Shown here: positions 6,603 through 9,254 of the stretch, piece by piece
Numbering within the stretch: position 1 is the stretch's first letter
How the letters are laid out: the number at the start of each line of letters is the position of its first letter
From: Micrococcales bacterium
GTDB lineage: Bacteria; Actinomycetota; Actinomycetes; Actinomycetales; Microbacteriaceae
Reading direction: 5' to 3'
DNA length: 9,254 nucleotides
Assembly (NCBI GenBank): GCA_947448975.1
Contig: CANFPR010000026.1
Coordinates: 1-9,254 of the forward strand
The notes under the pieces: model-generated
The model's input: only the letters and a program-made list of their open reading frames with translations
Told to the model about the DNA's origin: nothing
Database searches by the model: none
Made by a program: the position numbers and the translations under genes

Positions 6603-9254
6603 TTACTTCTCTTCTGCGGGTGCAGATTCGGAGTAATCATCGAGCGACGCGAACGCGAGGTTGGTGGCGTCAATGTCGCCGACAAACTCGTTTGACGTAA
6701 CTGGGTTGTCCCAGATGCGGTTCGGGTAGCGCTCAGCCTTAGCTTCTTCGGTGCCCTCAACAGTGATGTTGCGGTACTGAGGAAGGCCGGTTCCGGCTGG
6801 GATGAGCTTACCGATGATGACGTTTTCCTTGAGTCCAACCAGTGGGTCAATTCGACGGTCAAGAGCCGCCTGAGTGAGCACACGGGTGGTCTCCTGGAAC
6901 GAAGCGGCCGATAGCCACGACTGAGCAGCCAGCGAAGCACGGGTCATACCCATAACTTCTTGACGTGCCGACGCAGGCTTCTTGCCGTTGCGAACTGCTT
7001 CACGGTTGATCTTGGTGAAGCGGTTGCGGTCGATGATCTCACCTGGGAGCATCTCGGTGTCGCCGCTGTCGATGACAGTGACCTTACCAAGCATCTGGCG
7101 AACGATAACCTCAAGGTGCTTCTCGTGAAGAGGCACACCCTGCGAGCCGTAGATCGCCTGAACACCGCGGATGATTTCAGCAGCAGCTTCGCGTGAACCC
7201 TTGACCATGAGAACTTCGTGAGGAATTGGAGTTCCGTCTACTAGGTAGTCTCCGGCCTTGACGTCTTCGCCCTTTTCAACCAGCAGGTCATCCTTGTTGG
7301 TGACCGAGGTGATTGGGGTGTACGGCGACAGCTTCTTGAAGGTCTTCGAAGTGGTGCGCGAGAACGAGTACTGAAGTGCTAGTTCTTCTGCTTCCTTCTC
7401 GGCCTTCTCGCCATTCGGACGAACGTAAACGTCGTACTTCTTGGCTCCGGTAGCGGTTGCAACCTCAACGATGTCGACGGTTCCAGGCCAGAATGCCATA
7501 ACGGCGACCTTGCCCTGCTGACGCCAACCCACACGAGCTTCGAGCAAGTCGGTAACACCGTTTAGACCCTGGGTGATGTCGTACGAGATCAGACGCTCAA
7601 CACGAACCTTCTGACCACCAATCGACTTCAGAATGGTCTGCTTCTTAGCGCTCGATGCGGCACCACCAGTGTGGAAGGTACGCATTGTTAGCTGAGTTCC
7701 AGGCTCACCAATCGACTGAGCGGCGATGATACCGATGGCTTCACCGAGCTCAACAGGCTCGTTGGTAGCCAACGAGGTGCCGTAGCAGAGTGCACAAACG
7801 CCAGTCTCGGCCTCACAGGTGAGAACCGAACGAACGCTTACGCTCTCTAGACCTGCAGCCTTGAAGCGCTCAACCAACGCAGCGTTGATGAACGATCCAG
7901 CCTTGATGGTTTCAGAACCGAGCTTGATTGCTTCGCTGGTGGTACGAGCCAAGATCGACAGTTCGACTTGTTCTTCGTCTAGTAGGTCTTTGTCTAGGCC
8001 CTTCGTGGTTCCACAGTCGGCTTCACGGATGATGACATCCTGAGCGACGTCGACCAAACGACGGGTTAGGTAACCTGCTGCCGCGGTCTTCATCGCGGTG
8101 TCGGCGTTACCCTTACGGGCACCGGTCGCGTTGATGAAGTACTCGTTAGCGGTTAGACCGATTAGGTAGTTACCCTTGACCGGCATCGGAGCGAAGTCAC
8201 CAGACGAGGTGGTCACAGGACCACGCATACCGATGATCGAACGAATCTGCAACCAGTTACCGCGGGCACCCGAGGTGACCATGGTGAAGATTGCGTTGTC
8301 GGTTGGGATGCTTTCCTTGAGCAGAGTCTCGATCTCGCTGGTCTTCTTGAACCAGAGAGCACCGAGCTCGTCACGACGCTCCAAGTCGCTCTTCAGACCA
8401 TTGTCGAAGGCTTCCTGAATCTTGGTGTGCTCTTTTTCGGCCTCGATGATCATCTTCGAGCGGTCCTTGTCGAACTTGCCCGAGACGTCGAAGTTGGCGT
8501 CTGCGATAGACATCGATACACCCGAACGAGTGGCCCAGTAGAAACCGGCATCCTTGATGCGGTCTAGTGACTGTGCAACTTCGGTGCGGCTGTGGCTGTC
8601 AACGAGGTTAGCGATGATCTTTCCGATTTCCTTCTTGCCAACTTGGTACTCAACGTACGCGTAGTCGGCAGGAAGAGCCTCGTTGAACAAAGCGCGACCA
8701 AGGGTGGTCTCGACGAGCTTGCCATCGATGCGAATGCGGCACTTGGCTTGAATGTCGAGGGCCTTCACATCGAATGCCATCTGAGCTTCAGCGATCGAAC
8801 CGAACGCCTTGCCTTCGCCAACTGCGCCTTCCTTCACGGTGGTCATGAAGTAAAGACCGATGATCATGTCTTGGGTTGGCACTGCAACCGGACGACCGTC
8901 GGATGGCTTGAGGATGTTGTTCGATGCAAGCATCAGAACGCGAGCCTCGGCCTGTGCCTCAACCGATAGCGGAAGGTGAACGGCCATCTGGTCACCATCG
9001 AAGTCGGCGTTGAACGCAGAACATACGAGTGGGTGAAGCTGGATTGCCTTACCTTCGACTAGCTGAGGCTCGAAAGCCTGGATACCTAGACGGTGAAGGG
9101 TTGGTGCACGGTTTAGTAGCACCGGACGCTCGCGGATGACCTCTTCGAGGACTCCCCAAACCTGTGGGCGGCTACGCTCAACCATGCGCTTAGCGCTCTT
9201 GATGTTCTGAGCTAGGCCCAGGTCGACAAGACGCTTCATAACGAATGGCTTGAA
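6603..9254 (-). CDS. rpoC: RNA polymerase beta' subunit, C-terminal part (5' end beyond the window)
   Basis: The last 883 residues of beta', roughly two thirds of the protein; the N-terminus lies beyond the right edge, and the frame is open to base 9254. Numbering from the first visible residue, NADFDGDQ (82-89) is the catalytic magnesium site with three aspartates. The bridge helix spans about 372-405. Cys414, Cys480, Cys487 and Cys490 form the second zinc site. The trigger loop TMRTFH (523-528) has the substrate-contacting Met, Arg and His. The C-terminal segment is normal ([37 protein letters not shown]). Three things are odd: about 22 extra residues after the trigger-loop GG (535-558), LNGV and LLEAR where LPRV and LFEAR are usual, and substituted bridge-helix/F-loop positions. 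The reading frame is intact and neighbouring motifs are normal, so this is not a frameshift. The stop is TAA, followed by the rpsL promoter. Confidence 0.98.
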   Translation of the reverse strand, partial: FKPFVMKRLVDLGLAQNIKSAKRMVERSRPQVWGVLEEVIRERPVLLNRAPTLHRLGIQAFEPQLVEGKAIQLHPLVCSAFNADFDGDQMAVHLPLSVEAQAEARVLMLASNNILKPSDGRPVAVPTQDMIIGLYFMTTVKEGAVGEGKAFGSIAEAQMAFDVKALDIQAKCRIRIDGKLVETTLGRALFNEALPADYAYVEYQVGKKEIGKIIANLVDSHSRTEVAQSLDRIKDAGFYWATRSGVSMSIADANFDVSGKFDKDRSKMIIEAEKEHTKIQEAFDNGLKSDLERRDELGALWFKKTSEIETLLKESIPTDNAIFTMVTSGARGNWLQIRSIIGMRGPVTTSSGDFAPMPVKGNYLIGLTANEYFINATGARKGNADTAMKTAAAGYLTRRLVDVAQDVIIREADCGTTKGLDKDLLDEEQVELSILARTTSEAIKLGSETIKAGSFINAALVERFKAAGLESVSVRSVLTCEAETGVCALCYGTSLATNEPVELGEAIGIIAAQSIGEPGTQLTMRTFHTGGAASSAKKQTILKSIGGQKVRVERLISYDITQGLNGVTDLLEARVGWRQQGKVAVMAFWPGTVDIVEVATATGAKKYDVYVRPNGEKAEKEAEELALQYSFSRTTSKTFKKLSPYTPITSVTNKDDLLVEKGEDVKAGDYLVDGTPIPHEVLMVKGSREAAAEIIRGVQAIYGSQGVPLHEKHLEVIVRQMLGKVTVIDSGDTEMLPGEIIDRNRFTKINREAVRNGKKPASARQEVMGMTRASLAAQSWLSAASFQETTRVLTQAALDRRIDPLVGLKENVIIGKLIPAGTGLPQYRNITVEGTEEAKAERYPNRIWDNPVTSNEFVGDIDATNLAFASLDDYSESAPAEEK

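Noticed and set aside
6587..6940. 117-residue minus-strand reading frame overlapping the end of rpoC
   Set aside because: It is rpoC read in another frame; the Ser/Arg/Leu-rich composition is typical of a shadow, and the rpoC frame is intact and conserved through it.
1..9254. tRNA or rRNA genes, CRISPR arrays, insertion sequences, attachment sites
   Set aside because: Nothing resembling these was seen by eye on either strand; all long gaps were read and are described.

Overview
This is a conserved chromosomal stretch from an actinobacterium: the 3' part of rpoC, the whole str operon (rpsL, rpsG, fusA, tuf), and the first genes of the S10 operon (rpsJ, rplC, rplD). All of these lie on the minus strand, so transcription runs from the right end of the window to the left. 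The EF-Tu N-terminus ([14 protein letters not shown]), a 123-residue S12, strong GGAGG-type ribosome binding sites, GTG starts on rpsL and fusA, and moderate GC content (mid-50s percent, judged by eye) fit an actinobacterium of moderate GC, perhaps an aquatic member of the Microbacteriaceae. That lineage is an inference from remembered family sequences and was not tested by a search.

Right to left: 9254-6603 is the C-terminal two thirds of rpoC (beta' subunit), open at the window edge. 6602-6401 is a gap with a large stem-loop, a good promoter candidate just after the rpoC stop, and a structured rpsL leader. 6400-5559 holds rpsL and rpsG, joined by a TAATG overlap. A gap with an 11-bp perfect stem separates rpsG from fusA (5473-3371). 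A gap with a probable promoter and a strong ribosome binding site leads to tuf (3258-2068), which ends in two consecutive TAG codons. A symmetric terminator (about 2017-2053) serves both tuf and the only plus-strand gene, a 112-residue VOC/glyoxalase-fold protein (1666-2004). A 318-bp divergent region with several inverted repeats separates it from rpsJ (1347-1039), rplC (1030-377) and rplD (371 to the window edge), which are packed with gaps of 5-8 bp.

The minus-strand genes form the transcription-translation core: RNA polymerase beta', ribosomal proteins S12, S7, S10, L3 and L4, and elongation factors G and Tu. The VOC gene is an outsider, apparently with its own leaderless promoter.

I found no new defence, mobile or biosynthetic system. 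The most unusual feature is inside RpoC. The trigger-loop region carries about 22 extra residues, the usual LPRV motif after it is lost, and the bridge helix and F-loop have several substitutions at normally conserved positions. The other points worth a look are the structured non-coding gaps upstream of rpsJ, rpsL and fusA.
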